From Flavobacteriaceae bacterium (lineage in GTDB: Bacteria > Bacteroidota > Bacteroidia > Flavobacteriales > Flavobacteriaceae), in the NCBI GenBank assembly GCA_003511845.1, contig DOIV01000117.1:1-7573 (forward strand): 7,573 nt of DNA, given 5' to 3'. Of this stretch, positions 1 through 6,565 are shown piece by piece (positions within the stretch are counted from its first letter, which is position 1; each line of letters begins with the position of its first letter). The position numbers were made by a program, and so were the translations under genes. The notes beneath the pieces were generated by a model, which saw only the letters and a program-made list of their open reading frames with translations, was not told the origin of the DNA and made no database searches.

Positions 1-12
1 TTTTGCCTCACC

Positions 13-55
13 CGAAACTGCCAAAAGGCAGTTTCGACCTCTCCGAAGGAGAGGT
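13..55. repeat. Two adjacent perfect hairpins, repeat-like
   Basis: Two inverted repeats stand back to back. The first has 10-bp perfect arms (CGAAACTGCC at 13-22, its complement at 27-36, loop AAAA). The second begins one base later, with 8-bp perfect arms (ACCTCTCC at 37-44, complement at 48-55, loop GAA). They are GC-rich against an AT-rich background and lie outside any coding frame I can see. They could form transcriptional end structures for a gene left of the window or belong to a dispersed intergenic palindromic repeat family; the sequence alone does not decide. Confidence 0.6.
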
Positions 56-65
56 GAATAGGAAA

Positions 66-108
66 CCCCGAGGCAGAGCCTTGGGGAATTCTTTTCGATT
101 AAAAGAAT
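66..108 (-). terminator. Hairpins at the 3' end of the aldehyde dehydrogenase gene
   Basis: Two further stem-loops lie just after the stop codon in the direction of the minus-strand gene. One (arms 88-95 and 101-108, ATTCTTTT/AAAAGAAT, 5-base loop) overlaps the stop codon. The other (arms 66-74 and 78-86, CCCCGAGGC/GCCTTGGGG, one G-T pair, 3-base loop) is strong and GC-rich. In the minus direction the second stem is followed only by TTTCC, so it is a poor classical terminator without a long U tract. It probably limits read-through or protects the mRNA end, but it may equally be part of the repeat cluster next to it. Confidence 0.4.
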
Positions 109-1598
109 CCTAATTTATTCTTGTCATAAGAAATCAACATGTTCTTAGTTTGACGGTAATGATCCATCATCATTAAATGTGTTTCACGACCAAATCCTGA
201 TTTTTTATATCCACCAAATGGTGCATGTGCAGGATACGCATGATAGCAATTCACCCAAACTCTACCAGCTTTTATAGCTCTAGGTATTTGATATAATTGA
301 TGTGCATCTCTTGACCAAACTCCTGCTCCTAAACCATAAAGTGTATCGTTAGCAATTTCTAATGCTTCTGCTTCATCTTTAAATTTACATACCGAAAGTA
401 CTGGTCCAAAAATTTCTTCTTGAAAGACACGCATTTTATTATGTCCTTCTAAAATAGTTGGCTGAATATAGAAACCGTCAGCACAATCGCCTTCTAATTT
501 ACAAGCTTCTCCTCCAGTCAACACTTTAGCTCCTTCTTCTTTTCCAATCTTAATATAGGATAGGATTTTTTCGTATTGATCGTTAGATGCTTGAGCTCCC
601 ATCATACAACTTTCATCATATGGATTGGTTTGTATGATAGCATTTGTTCTTTCAACAACCTTTTCCATAAAGGCATCATAAATATCCTCTTGTACTAATA
701 ATCTTGACGGACAAGTACAAACTTCCCCTTGATTAAAGGCAAACAACACAGCTCCTTCAATGGCTTTATCTAAAAAGGCATCGTCATGATCCATTACAGA
801 ATTAAAAAAAATGTTTGGTGATTTACCTCCCAATTCCATCGTTACAGGGTTTAAATTTTTAGAAGCATATTGCATAATTAATTGCCCTGTAGTTGTTTCT
901 CCTGTAAAAGCAACTTTATCAACACCAGAATGCGATGCCAAAGGTTTACCAGCTTCTGGACCAAAACCGTGAATAATATTGAATACTCCTGGAGGAAATA
1001 CATCAGCTATTTTTTCCATCAACAAAGTAGCAGTTGATGGTGTTTGTTCAGCTGGTTTTAAAATGACACAGTTTCCTGCGGCTAAAGCTGGAGGTACTTT
1101 CCAAGACAACATTAATAGTGGGAAATTCCAAGGGATAATTTGTGCAACTACTCCTAAAGGCTCTTTAAGGTTTAATGAAACTGTATTAGCATCTAATTCT
1201 GCCATTGAGCTTTCTTCAGTTTTGATAGCTGCTGCAAAATAACGCCAATGATCTACAACCAAAGGAATATCTGCATTTATAGTTTCTCTAATAGCCTTCC
1301 CATTATCACAAGTTTCTACCAATGCAAATTCTTCTGCGTTTGCTTCAATAATATCTGCAACTTTATTTAATAAGGCTGCTCTTTCAGAAGCAGATGTATT
1401 GCCCCAAGCATCTTTTGCAGCATTGGCTGCTGCAACTGCATTATCTACATCTTCTTTTTGTGAACGTGCATATTTTGCAATAAGTGTATTGTCAATAGGA
1501 GAAGGATTGTCAAAATACTGTCCACCAACTGGATCTACGAATTTTCCATTGATAAAATTTCCGTACTTTTCTTTAAATTGTGGTTTTGAATAACCCAT
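99..1598 (-). CDS. aldB: NAD-dependent aldehyde dehydrogenase, AldB/ExaC type
   Basis: This 499-residue cytoplasmic enzyme oxidises short aldehydes, probably acetaldehyde, to the carboxylate with NAD(P)+. All landmark residues of the aldehyde dehydrogenase superfamily are visible: Asn158 in PWNFP (oxyanion hole), Lys181 in KPAEQTP (cofactor binding), the FTGETTTGQ loop at 231-239 (nucleotide loop), Glu255 in ELGGKSPN (general base), Cys294 in FNQGEVCTCPSR (nucleophile) and the EEIFGPV motif at 394-400. The GEVCTCPSR sequence with a second cysteine, the NCYHAYPAHAPFGG stretch at 450-463 and the C-terminal YDKNKLGFF match what I remember of E. coli AldB, so I place it in that subgroup; length is normal. 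The start MGYSKPQF is the only good one, with no Shine-Dalgarno, usual for the phylum. It is transcribed alone and diverges from a decayed molybdenum-enzyme maturation locus. The substrate is inferred from family similarity only. Confidence 0.93.
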   Translation of the reverse strand: MGYSKPQFKEKYGNFINGKFVDPVGGQYFDNPSPIDNTLIAKYARSQKEDVDNAVAAANAAKDAWGNTSASERAALLNKVADIIEANAEEFALVETCDNGKAIRETINADIPLVVDHWRYFAAAIKTEESSMAELDANTVSLNLKEPLGVVAQIIPWNFPLLMLSWKVPPALAAGNCVILKPAEQTPSTATLLMEKIADVFPPGVFNIIHGFGPEAGKPLASHSGVDKVAFTGETTTGQLIMQYASKNLNPVTMELGGKSPNIFFNSVMDHDDAFLDKAIEGAVLFAFNQGEVCTCPSRLLVQEDIYDAFMEKVVERTNAIIQTNPYDESCMMGAQASNDQYEKILSYIKIGKEEGAKVLTGGEACKLEGDCADGFYIQPTILEGHNKMRVFQEEIFGPVLSVCKFKDEAEALEIANDTLYGLGAGVWSRDAHQLYQIPRAIKAGRVWVNCYHAYPAHAPFGGYKKSGFGRETHLMMMDHYRQTKNMLISYDKNKLGFF

Positions 1599-1892
1599 AT
1601 ATATTATTTTAAAATAACCCTACTCTTTTATAGATTTTCGGCTTCCTCTATGTTTTTTTTGTAATAAATTTACCTTCTATTAATTTAGGTAAAATGCCAT
1701 TCTGTTCTTAAGGGAATTAAAAGGTTAAAATCGGCACTTTTCATGGAGAATTGTTGCTGTTTTTTCAACAACTTAACACCTAAAAGCTTACAAGATAGTA
1801 AATTATTATTAATTAATATTGCATTATTTATATATACATTTATCCTAAAATAGTATATTATCATTTACACGTAACATAATTATGATTCATAA
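1599..1892. other. Non-coding region upstream of the aldehyde dehydrogenase
   Basis: No gene or RNA is recognisable in this AT-rich stretch, which must hold the promoter of the leftward dehydrogenase gene. I could not find a convincing TAnnTTTG element on the minus strand. Visible structures are a 14-bp palindrome TTATTTTAAAATAA at 1604-1617, only a few bases before the start codon, and two weak hairpins: arms 1669-1675/1687-1693 (TTTACCT/AGGTAAA) and arms 1751-1756/1766-1771 (TTGTTG/CAACAA). The first palindrome is placed where an operator or a translation-affecting structure could sit, but such A/T palindromes arise easily by chance at this base composition. Confidence 0.4.
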
Positions 1893-1964
1893 ATGAAAGA
1901 AATTAACGATATAATTACAGCCCACAAACAATTAGACTTAATCAACAATAAAGTTGCATTATAA
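1893..1964 (+). pseudogene. Remnant of an XdhC-family gene (first 23 codons)
   Basis: A short frame beginning MKEINDIITA and ending NNKVAL then TAA resembles the N-terminus of XdhC/CoxI proteins, which in my memory begin MKEI-x-DI(I/V)-x-A and continue through K-x-AL into ATVVHVEGSSYRRPG. Here the match stops exactly after KVAL and the rest of the roughly 300- to 380-residue protein is absent. XdhC proteins bind molybdenum cofactor and insert it into xanthine dehydrogenase/aldehyde oxidase family enzymes. The fragment lies 47 bases upstream of a damaged mocA-like gene, its usual partner, which strengthens the reading as a deletion remnant. It is too short to be functional as XdhC. The alternative is a chance open frame or an unrelated small peptide; the identification is from recall and not from alignment. 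Confidence 0.55.
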
Positions 1965-1986
1965 TCGAGATAAATCATAAAAACTG

Positions 1987-1994
1987 TATCTTTG
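1987..1994 (+). promoter_or_regulatory. Bacteroidetes-type -7 element before the mocA-like gene
   Basis: TATCTTTG fits the Bacteroidetes -7 consensus TAnnTTTG and lies 17 bases upstream of the ATG at 2012, which would give a very short leader. No TTTG is found at the expected 17-19 base distance upstream, so the -33 part is weak. The surrounding ACTGTATCTTT (1983-1993) is repeated before the convergent gene starting at 3673. Confidence 0.4.
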
Positions 1995-2011
1995 AATAAC
2001 AAAGCTACAAA

Positions 2012-2586
2012 ATGATTTCAGCAATTGTCTTAGCCGCAAGAACTTCTTCTAAAATGGGAGTGAAAAATAAGTTATTACTACCTTTTAAGAATAACACATT
2101 TATTGAACATGTTGTGAGTCAATTACTACAAAGTAAGGTTGATGAAATTATTGTGGTTTTAGGTCATGAAAAAGATAAAGTCAAGCAATTATTAACACAA
2201 AAAGAAGTGGTTTTTACTGTTAACACAGCTTACAATTCTGGAATGACACCACCCATTCAAATGGGTATTAAAGCGACTTCTAAAAATACAGACGGTTATT
2301 TAATTTGCTTGTCGGATATGCCATTTTTAACTACAGGTGATTACAATAAAATTCTCACCTCTATTTCTGGAAACAAAGAAATTATTCTTCCGTTTTTTAT
2401 GACAATAAAAAAGGGAATCCTGTTTGCTTTTCAAAGGACTTTAAAGAGGCTATTTTAAATCACTCCGCACCAAAAGGTTGTAAAAAAATCATTCAAAACA
2501 ATAAAGGTCACCTTGTTAAAGTTTTGTTTGAGAATACACATATCTTGAAAGATATTGATACTGAAGAGGATTTTAATGGAATCTAA
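2012..2586 (+). pseudogene. MobA/MocA-like molybdenum cofactor nucleotidyltransferase, frameshifted
   Basis: The reading frame from ATG 2012 encodes a protein like MocA, the CTP:molybdopterin cytidylyltransferase that finishes the cofactor of xanthine dehydrogenase/aldehyde oxidase-type enzymes. Family traits are the start MISAIVLAA, KNKLLLPF (residues 18-25), VVLGHE (48-53), YNSGM (74-78), and DGYLICLSDMPFL (94-106), where Asp102 would bind metal. After ILPFF the frame runs into an unrelated tail and stops at 2458. In the next frame the sequence continues as YDNKKGNPVCFSKDF and ends in DIDTEEDFNGI at 2586, the normal C-terminus of the family. One extra T in the run at 2393-2398 would restore a 191-residue protein of about normal length. 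In addition the LAAG-x-S-x-RMG nucleotide loop reads LAARTSSKMG (Gly to Arg at 10), and the usually serine-rich GM-x-S-S-I reads GMTPPI. Upstream lies an XdhC fragment. Decay is the simplest reading; a sequencing error in the homopolymer alone would not explain the Arg10 change. Confidence 0.75.
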
Positions 2587-2611
2587 ATTACACTTAAAAT
2601 TCAATTCCTTA

Positions 2612-3673
2612 TCATTTAATAATATACGGATTAATACTTTGATAGTTTTTAACCACAAAATCTAACGCACTTTTTAATATCATTCCCATATTCTTAGATT
2701 TTTTAAATTTCACATCACCAGTCAATTCAAACAAGCCTTTTTTGAGTTGGTTGATTTTTTCTGGTGGAGAAATGACATCTTTAGACATAATATTAATTAA
2801 ATTTGAAAGTCTATCATCTTCACTTACCGCTCTTTTAGCTAATAATGAGCGTTCTTCTAATTGGTATTGATCAATAGACTCTTTTTGCAATATTTTGTCA
2901 GTCATTTCTACCAATTTATTATTCTCTTTTAAAAACTGAGGCATATATACTCTTGGGTTTCCTTCATAAGATTGCTGATCAAAATCAATAGCTCTAATTC
3001 TATACTGAATCCTATCAAAATCATGAGTCAAAACCATTACATAATTATAGGATCGCATATCGCCTAATAAACGTACAAAACAACGTTCATTAAACTTTAC
3101 GAATTCTTTAGCAATTGCATTTTTATCTTGCTCAGAACAATTTTTTAAATTATTTGCTATAAAGGTATCGCCTGGTATACCAGAGATATGTTCTTCAATC
3201 AAAGTATCTTTATAGACTAAGAAATAAATATAATTAGGCGATAATAAATGTTCTAATTCCAATCCATATACACGAGATGCATCAGCTTTTTTAATGTAAA
3301 AAAACACATAATTGTCATTTAAAATATTTCTAACTTTAATACGAAAAGGTTTAGAATTACCAAAGGTGCAAAAATCAATACTATCTATATTCAAATAAGG
3401 CAACATGGTATCACTCCCGTCAGCATATAAAATTGTATAGATATGTTTTAAGCTCAATTCAATTTCATTACGTTCATGCTCAGCAAAAAAAGTACTTACC
3501 CATAGCGTATCATTACCTTCTTCATCATAAATTTCTACAGCACCTTGAAAACGTAATAGATCATCATAAAAGATAGGTATTTTAATGTTTCTACCATGTT
3601 CAGTCAAATATTCAGAAAGCTCTTCTGTAATTGGAAAAGCAGGCTTTTTTTTGGATATCAATTTTTGATCCAT
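2612..3673 (-). CDS. Uncharacterised conserved protein with kinase-like motifs
   Basis: This 353-residue cytoplasmic protein has no signal peptide or membrane segment and belongs to no named family I can give. I recall similar unnamed proteins in flavobacteria. Read against the protein kinase/aminoglycoside phosphotransferase fold, motifs fall in the right order: YVFFYIKKAD at 122-131 (candidate nucleotide-binding Lys128 or Lys129), GLELEHL at 137-143 (candidate helix-C Glu139 or Glu141), a hinge-like TLIEEHISGIPGD at 157-169, a catalytic-loop-like LLGDMRSYN at 202-210 with Asp205 and Asn210 spaced D-x4-N, then IRAIDFD at 226-232, where Asp230 would be the metal-binding Asp. A glycine-rich loop is not evident. 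The N-terminal 110 residues and the C-terminal 110 residues (mostly helical and charged) are unassigned. The gene converges on the mocA-like pseudogene with only 25 bases between, and diverges from the dipeptidase gene. The kinase-like function is inference; that it is a real gene is supported by length, composition and codon use. Confidence 0.85.
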   Translation of the reverse strand: MDQKLISKKKPAFPITEELSEYLTEHGRNIKIPIFYDDLLRFQGAVEIYDEEGNDTLWVSTFFAEHERNEIELSLKHIYTILYADGSDTMLPYLNIDSIDFCTFGNSKPFRIKVRNILNDNYVFFYIKKADASRVYGLELEHLLSPNYIYFLVYKDTLIEEHISGIPGDTFIANNLKNCSEQDKNAIAKEFVKFNERCFVRLLGDMRSYNYVMVLTHDFDRIQYRIRAIDFDQQSYEGNPRVYMPQFLKENNKLVEMTDKILQKESIDQYQLEERSLLAKRAVSEDDRLSNLINIMSKDVISPPEKINQLKKGLFELTGDVKFKKSKNMGMILKSALDFVVKNYQSINPYIIK

Positions 3674-3696
3674 TTAAATAATTTTTTAATTTTCAA

Positions 3697-3704
3697 TAAA
3701 GATA
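3697..3704 (-). promoter_or_regulatory. Possible -7 element of the kinase-like gene
   Basis: On the minus strand TATCTTTA differs from the Bacteroidetes -7 consensus TAnnTTTG only at the last base. It lies 23 bases upstream of the start codon at 3673. Its context ACTGTATCTTT is identical to that before the mocA-like gene at 1983-1993. A clear -33 TTTG is not visible at standard spacing, so the call is tentative. Confidence 0.35.
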
Positions 3705-3824
3705 CAGTGTTTTTATTCAACATCACCATAATTAACATGTGTTGCTTCATCATCATTTATTTGCAAATTGCTAAAATATAATTAAAACTTTAACGTTAAA
3801 CATATAACCCAAAACCTGAATTAA

Positions 3825-4520
3825 ATGAAAACAGTAAATTTTATAAAACTTTTAATAGTTTTATTTATTGGAATATCAACTACTACTTATGCTCAAAAAG
3901 AATCAGGTACTTTACCAGATGGCTTTGTGTATGTTAAAAATGAAATCCCTAATTTAAGAAGTGACTTGCGTTATTACTCTACTAATAATTTTATTGGAAA
4001 ACCTATTGATGGTTATTTAAAACCTAAATGTATTTTAACTAAAGAAGCTACAGCCGCCCTTAAAAAGGTGCAAAAAGAATTTGAAAGACTAGGCTTTGGG
4101 TTGATGATTTTTGATGCCTACAGGCCTCAACGAGCTGTAAGTCAGTTTGTGAAATGGGCTCAAGATTCTACTGACACAAAAATGAAAGAACAATACTACC
4201 CTAATATAGATAAAAAAGATTTATTTAAAGAAGAATATATCGCAACCAAATCTGGTCACAGTAGAGGTAGTACAGTTGACCTTACTATTGTATCTTTAAA
4301 AACTGGACATATACTAGATCTGGGAAGTTCATTTGATTTATTTGATGAAAAATCAGCTGTTAATTATAAAAACATTACAAAAAATCAACGTTCAATACGA
4401 TTAATGCTACAACGCAGAATGGTAAAACATGGTTTTAAACCTCATGATAAAGAATGGTGGCATTTTACATTAAAGAAAGAACCATACCCAGACACCTACT
4501 TCGATTTTTCAATAGAATAA
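3825..4520 (+). CDS. Exported D-alanyl-D-alanine dipeptidase, VanX/DdpX family (M15D)
   Basis: This 231-residue zinc peptidase hydrolyses free D-Ala-D-Ala dipeptide. All functional residues are present: Arg100 in DAYRPQRA, zinc ligands His145 and Asp152 in SGHSRGSTVDLT, and catalytic Glu210 with zinc ligand His213 in EWWHF. The intervals between them (45, 7, 58 and 3 residues) equal those of enterococcal VanX Arg71, His116, Asp123, Glu181 and His184 as I remember them. Residues 1-23 form a signal peptide (basic start, hydrophobic core LLIVLFIGI, cleavage expected after TYA), so unlike cytoplasmic VanX it acts in the periplasm. There it would salvage D-Ala-D-Ala or related peptides from wall turnover rather than give glycopeptide resistance, since no vanA/vanH-type ligase or dehydrogenase lies nearby. 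It is a single gene with its own terminator. No clear TAnnTTTG promoter was seen in the 151-base divergent spacer. Confidence 0.9.
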   Translation: MKTVNFIKLLIVLFIGISTTTYAQKESGTLPDGFVYVKNEIPNLRSDLRYYSTNNFIGKPIDGYLKPKCILTKEATAALKKVQKEFERLGFGLMIFDAYRPQRAVSQFVKWAQDSTDTKMKEQYYPNIDKKDLFKEEYIATKSGHSRGSTVDLTIVSLKTGHILDLGSSFDLFDEKSAVNYKNITKNQRSIRLMLQRRMVKHGFKPHDKEWWHFTLKKEPYPDTYFDFSIE

Positions 4521-4534
4521 GTCATATGCAAAAC

Positions 4535-4572
4535 AACAATAAAAAACCGCTCAATGAGCGGTTTTTATTGTT
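4535..4572. terminator. Bidirectional intrinsic terminator between dipeptidase gene and htpG
   Basis: A GC stem CCGCTC (4547-4552)/GAGCGG (4556-4561) with a 3-base loop is flanked by A5 (4542-4546) and T5 (4562-4566). The pairing continues outward through AACAAT/ATTGTT (4535-4540/4567-4572) after a single bulged A at 4541. The symmetrical A and T tracts make it function on both strands, ending the rightward dipeptidase transcript and the leftward htpG transcript, which converge here. Confidence 0.88.
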
Positions 4573-4589
4573 AATAGCTATACGGTGCC

Positions 4590-4614
4590 TGTAGTTCAGC
4601 ATGGCGTAACTACA
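4590..4614 (-). other. Small inverted repeat directly after the htpG stop
   Basis: TGTAGTT (4590-4596) and AACTACA (4608-4614) form 7-bp arms around an 11-base loop immediately downstream of the htpG stop codon and upstream of the strong terminator. It could be part of the htpG 3' untranslated region. The left arm lies within a stretch reading GGTGCCTGTAGTTCAG from 4584, similar to the 5' part of a tRNA. No complete tRNA is present. Confidence 0.35.
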
Positions 4615-6543
4615 TTATTTTAATAAATCAAAACTTCTCTTAATAAAATCAGTCAAATCTTTACCTTTCAATAGGTTTTGAGACAACTTCGCTAAGTCTA
4701 ACGCTTGACTAACATATTCTTCTCTTTTACCTTTTGCCTTTAGTATTTTTTGCATCAATTCATTATTGGTATTGACCACCAAATTATACATTTCAGGAAA
4801 ATTACTCATTCCCATCATACCGCCGCCGCCAGTAGCTTGCATTTCTTTCATTCTACGCATAAATTCTGGTTGTGTAATTGTAAACGGATTTGATTTAGAA
4901 TCTAAAGCCTCTAATTGAACCGTATATTTTTCTTTTGGTACAATACCTTCTACTATTTCTTTCAATTTACCTTTCTCATCATCTGATAATTTTGAAATAT
5001 GCTCCTCATCTTTTTTAATCAAATTATCAATAGAATCTGAATCAACTCTCACAAATTTAATTGGAGTTTTATCAGCCGACATTTCAGAATTTTCAGTTTC
5101 AAATTTTTGGATTAAGTGTGACACGATTGGCGAATCTAACAACAATACTTCATAGCCTTTTTCCTTAGCTTGTTCTGTGTATCCATGTTGTTCTTCAGCA
5201 TTAGTTGCATACAACAATACCAAATTACCATCTTTGTCAGTTTGCACATCTTTTACTTTAGTTTTCAATTCATCAAAAGTAAAATAAGTATTATCAACCG
5301 TTGGGAATAATGCGAATTTCTGTGCTTTTTCAAAGAATTTTGGCTCAGAAAGCATTCCGTATTCTATGACAATTTTAATATCATTCCATTTTTTTTCAAA
5401 CTCAGCTCTATCCTTTTTAAATAGAGATTGAAGCTTGTCTCCTACTTTTTTCGTGATATAAGATGCTATTTTTTTAACGGCACCATCTGCTTGTAAATAA
5501 CTACGAGAAACATTTAACGGAATGTCTGGAGAATCAATAACACCACGCAACATTTGTAAAAATTCAGGTACAATACCCTCTACATTATCGGTTACAAACA
5601 CTTGATTTTGATACAATTGTATTCTATCTTTTTGAACATCTAAATTAGCCTTCATCTTAGGGAAATATAGAATTCCCGTTAAGTTAAAAGGATAATCTAC
5701 ATTCAAATGGATATTAAACAAAGGTTCTTCAAATTGCATAGGATACAATTCTCTATAAAAAGAAGTATAATCTTCTTTCTTTAAATCGGCAGGTTGTTTT
5801 GTCCATGCTGGATTAGGATTGTTTACAATATTATCAACCGTAATCATTTTTTGAGGCTCAGTAGTTTCTTTACCGTCTTTATCTTTTGTTGTTTTTGGAG
5901 TATGCTTAGGATCAGCAATTTCCTTTGTTCCGAATTTTATCGGAATTGGCATAAACTTATTGTACTTAGACAACAGTTCATTAATTCTATGCTCTTCTAA
6001 AAACTCCGTAGAATCTTCTGCTATATGCAAAATAATTTCTGTACCAACTTCCTTTCTTTTATCTTTTACCAAGGTAAATTCAGGAGAACCGTCACATTCC
6101 CATTTTACAGCATCTTCATTTTCAAGATAAGATTTTGTGATAATTTCAACACGTTCAGCCACCATAAATGCAGAATAAAACCCTAGTCCAAAATGACCTA
6201 TAATTCCTGAATCTTTGGCAGAGTCTTTATATTTTTCTAAAAATTCTTCAGCACCAGAAAAAGCTACTTCATTGATATATTTACCAACTTCTTCTTTGGT
6301 CATACCTACACCTTGATCTATAATATGTAGTTTTTTACCTTCTTTATCAATTTTAATTTCAATTTGCGGGTTCTTATACACCACTTTTCCTTCACCAATC
6401 GAAGATAAATGCTTTAACTTCAAAGTAGCATCGGTAGCATTTGATATCAATTCTCTTAAAAAAATTTCATGATCTGAATACAAGAATTTTTTAATTAACG
6501 GAAATATGTTTTCAACCGAAACATTTATTGTTCCTTTAGCCAT
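4615..6543 (-). CDS. htpG: Molecular chaperone HtpG (Hsp90)
   Basis: This cytosolic ATP-dependent chaperone remodels and helps fold client proteins, especially under stress. I take the start MAKGTINVSVENIF at 6543 (642 residues), which fits the family. An in-frame ATG at 6573 would add ten residues (MGMTNKKLFI) but lies inside a palindrome. In 642-residue numbering, the GHKL ATPase domain comes first with ELISNATDA (31-39, Asn35 for magnesium), DQGVG (76-80, ATP-binding Asp76), GHFGLGF lid (116-122) and GTEIILHI (167-174). A charged linker around 214-232 (KHTPKTTKDKDGKETTEP) follows, then the middle domain with catalytic Arg347 in NVSRSYLQ, and a C-terminal dimerisation domain. A GGGGMMGM stretch at 572-579 matches what I recall of Bacteroidetes HtpG. 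The gene is monocistronic, with a long leader containing a hairpin and a palindrome at the promoter, suggesting stress control. Confidence 0.96.
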   Translation of the reverse strand: MAKGTINVSVENIFPLIKKFLYSDHEIFLRELISNATDATLKLKHLSSIGEGKVVYKNPQIEIKIDKEGKKLHIIDQGVGMTKEEVGKYINEVAFSGAEEFLEKYKDSAKDSGIIGHFGLGFYSAFMVAERVEIITKSYLENEDAVKWECDGSPEFTLVKDKRKEVGTEIILHIAEDSTEFLEEHRINELLSKYNKFMPIPIKFGTKEIADPKHTPKTTKDKDGKETTEPQKMITVDNIVNNPNPAWTKQPADLKKEDYTSFYRELYPMQFEEPLFNIHLNVDYPFNLTGILYFPKMKANLDVQKDRIQLYQNQVFVTDNVEGIVPEFLQMLRGVIDSPDIPLNVSRSYLQADGAVKKIASYITKKVGDKLQSLFKKDRAEFEKKWNDIKIVIEYGMLSEPKFFEKAQKFALFPTVDNTYFTFDELKTKVKDVQTDKDGNLVLLYATNAEEQHGYTEQAKEKGYEVLLLDSPIVSHLIQKFETENSEMSADKTPIKFVRVDSDSIDNLIKKDEEHISKLSDDEKGKLKEIVEGIVPKEKYTVQLEALDSKSNPFTITQPEFMRRMKEMQATGGGGMMGMSNFPEMYNLVVNTNNELMQKILKAKGKREEYVSQALDLAKLSQNLLKGKDLTDFIKRSFDLLK

Positions 6544-6565
6544 AATAAATAATTTTTTATTTGTC

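Noticed and set aside
979..1593. Two plus-strand open frames opposite the aldehyde dehydrogenase gene
   Set aside because: They are antisense to a strongly conserved coding region, show no family traits, and are by-products of its codon use.
2455..2658. Minus-strand open frame of 67 codons
   Set aside because: It lies opposite the restored C-terminus of the mocA-like gene and overlaps the end of the kinase-like gene; the protein has no recognisable features.
3596..3781. Plus-strand open frame in the divergent spacer
   Set aside because: It overlaps the start of the kinase-like gene and its promoter region; the hydrophobic Phe/Ile-rich product is typical of translated AT-rich DNA.
3825..4520. 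Glycopeptide resistance determinant
   Set aside because: The dipeptidase is alone and exported; no D-Ala-D-Lac ligase, VanH or VanRS is nearby.
4584..4614. Complete tRNA gene
   Set aside because: Only a 5'-like fragment is seen; no anticodon arm or TPsiC arm follows, and the sequence runs directly into the htpG stop codon.
5794..6000. Plus-strand open frame inside htpG
   Set aside because: It is antisense to the HtpG linker and middle domain and has no independent support.
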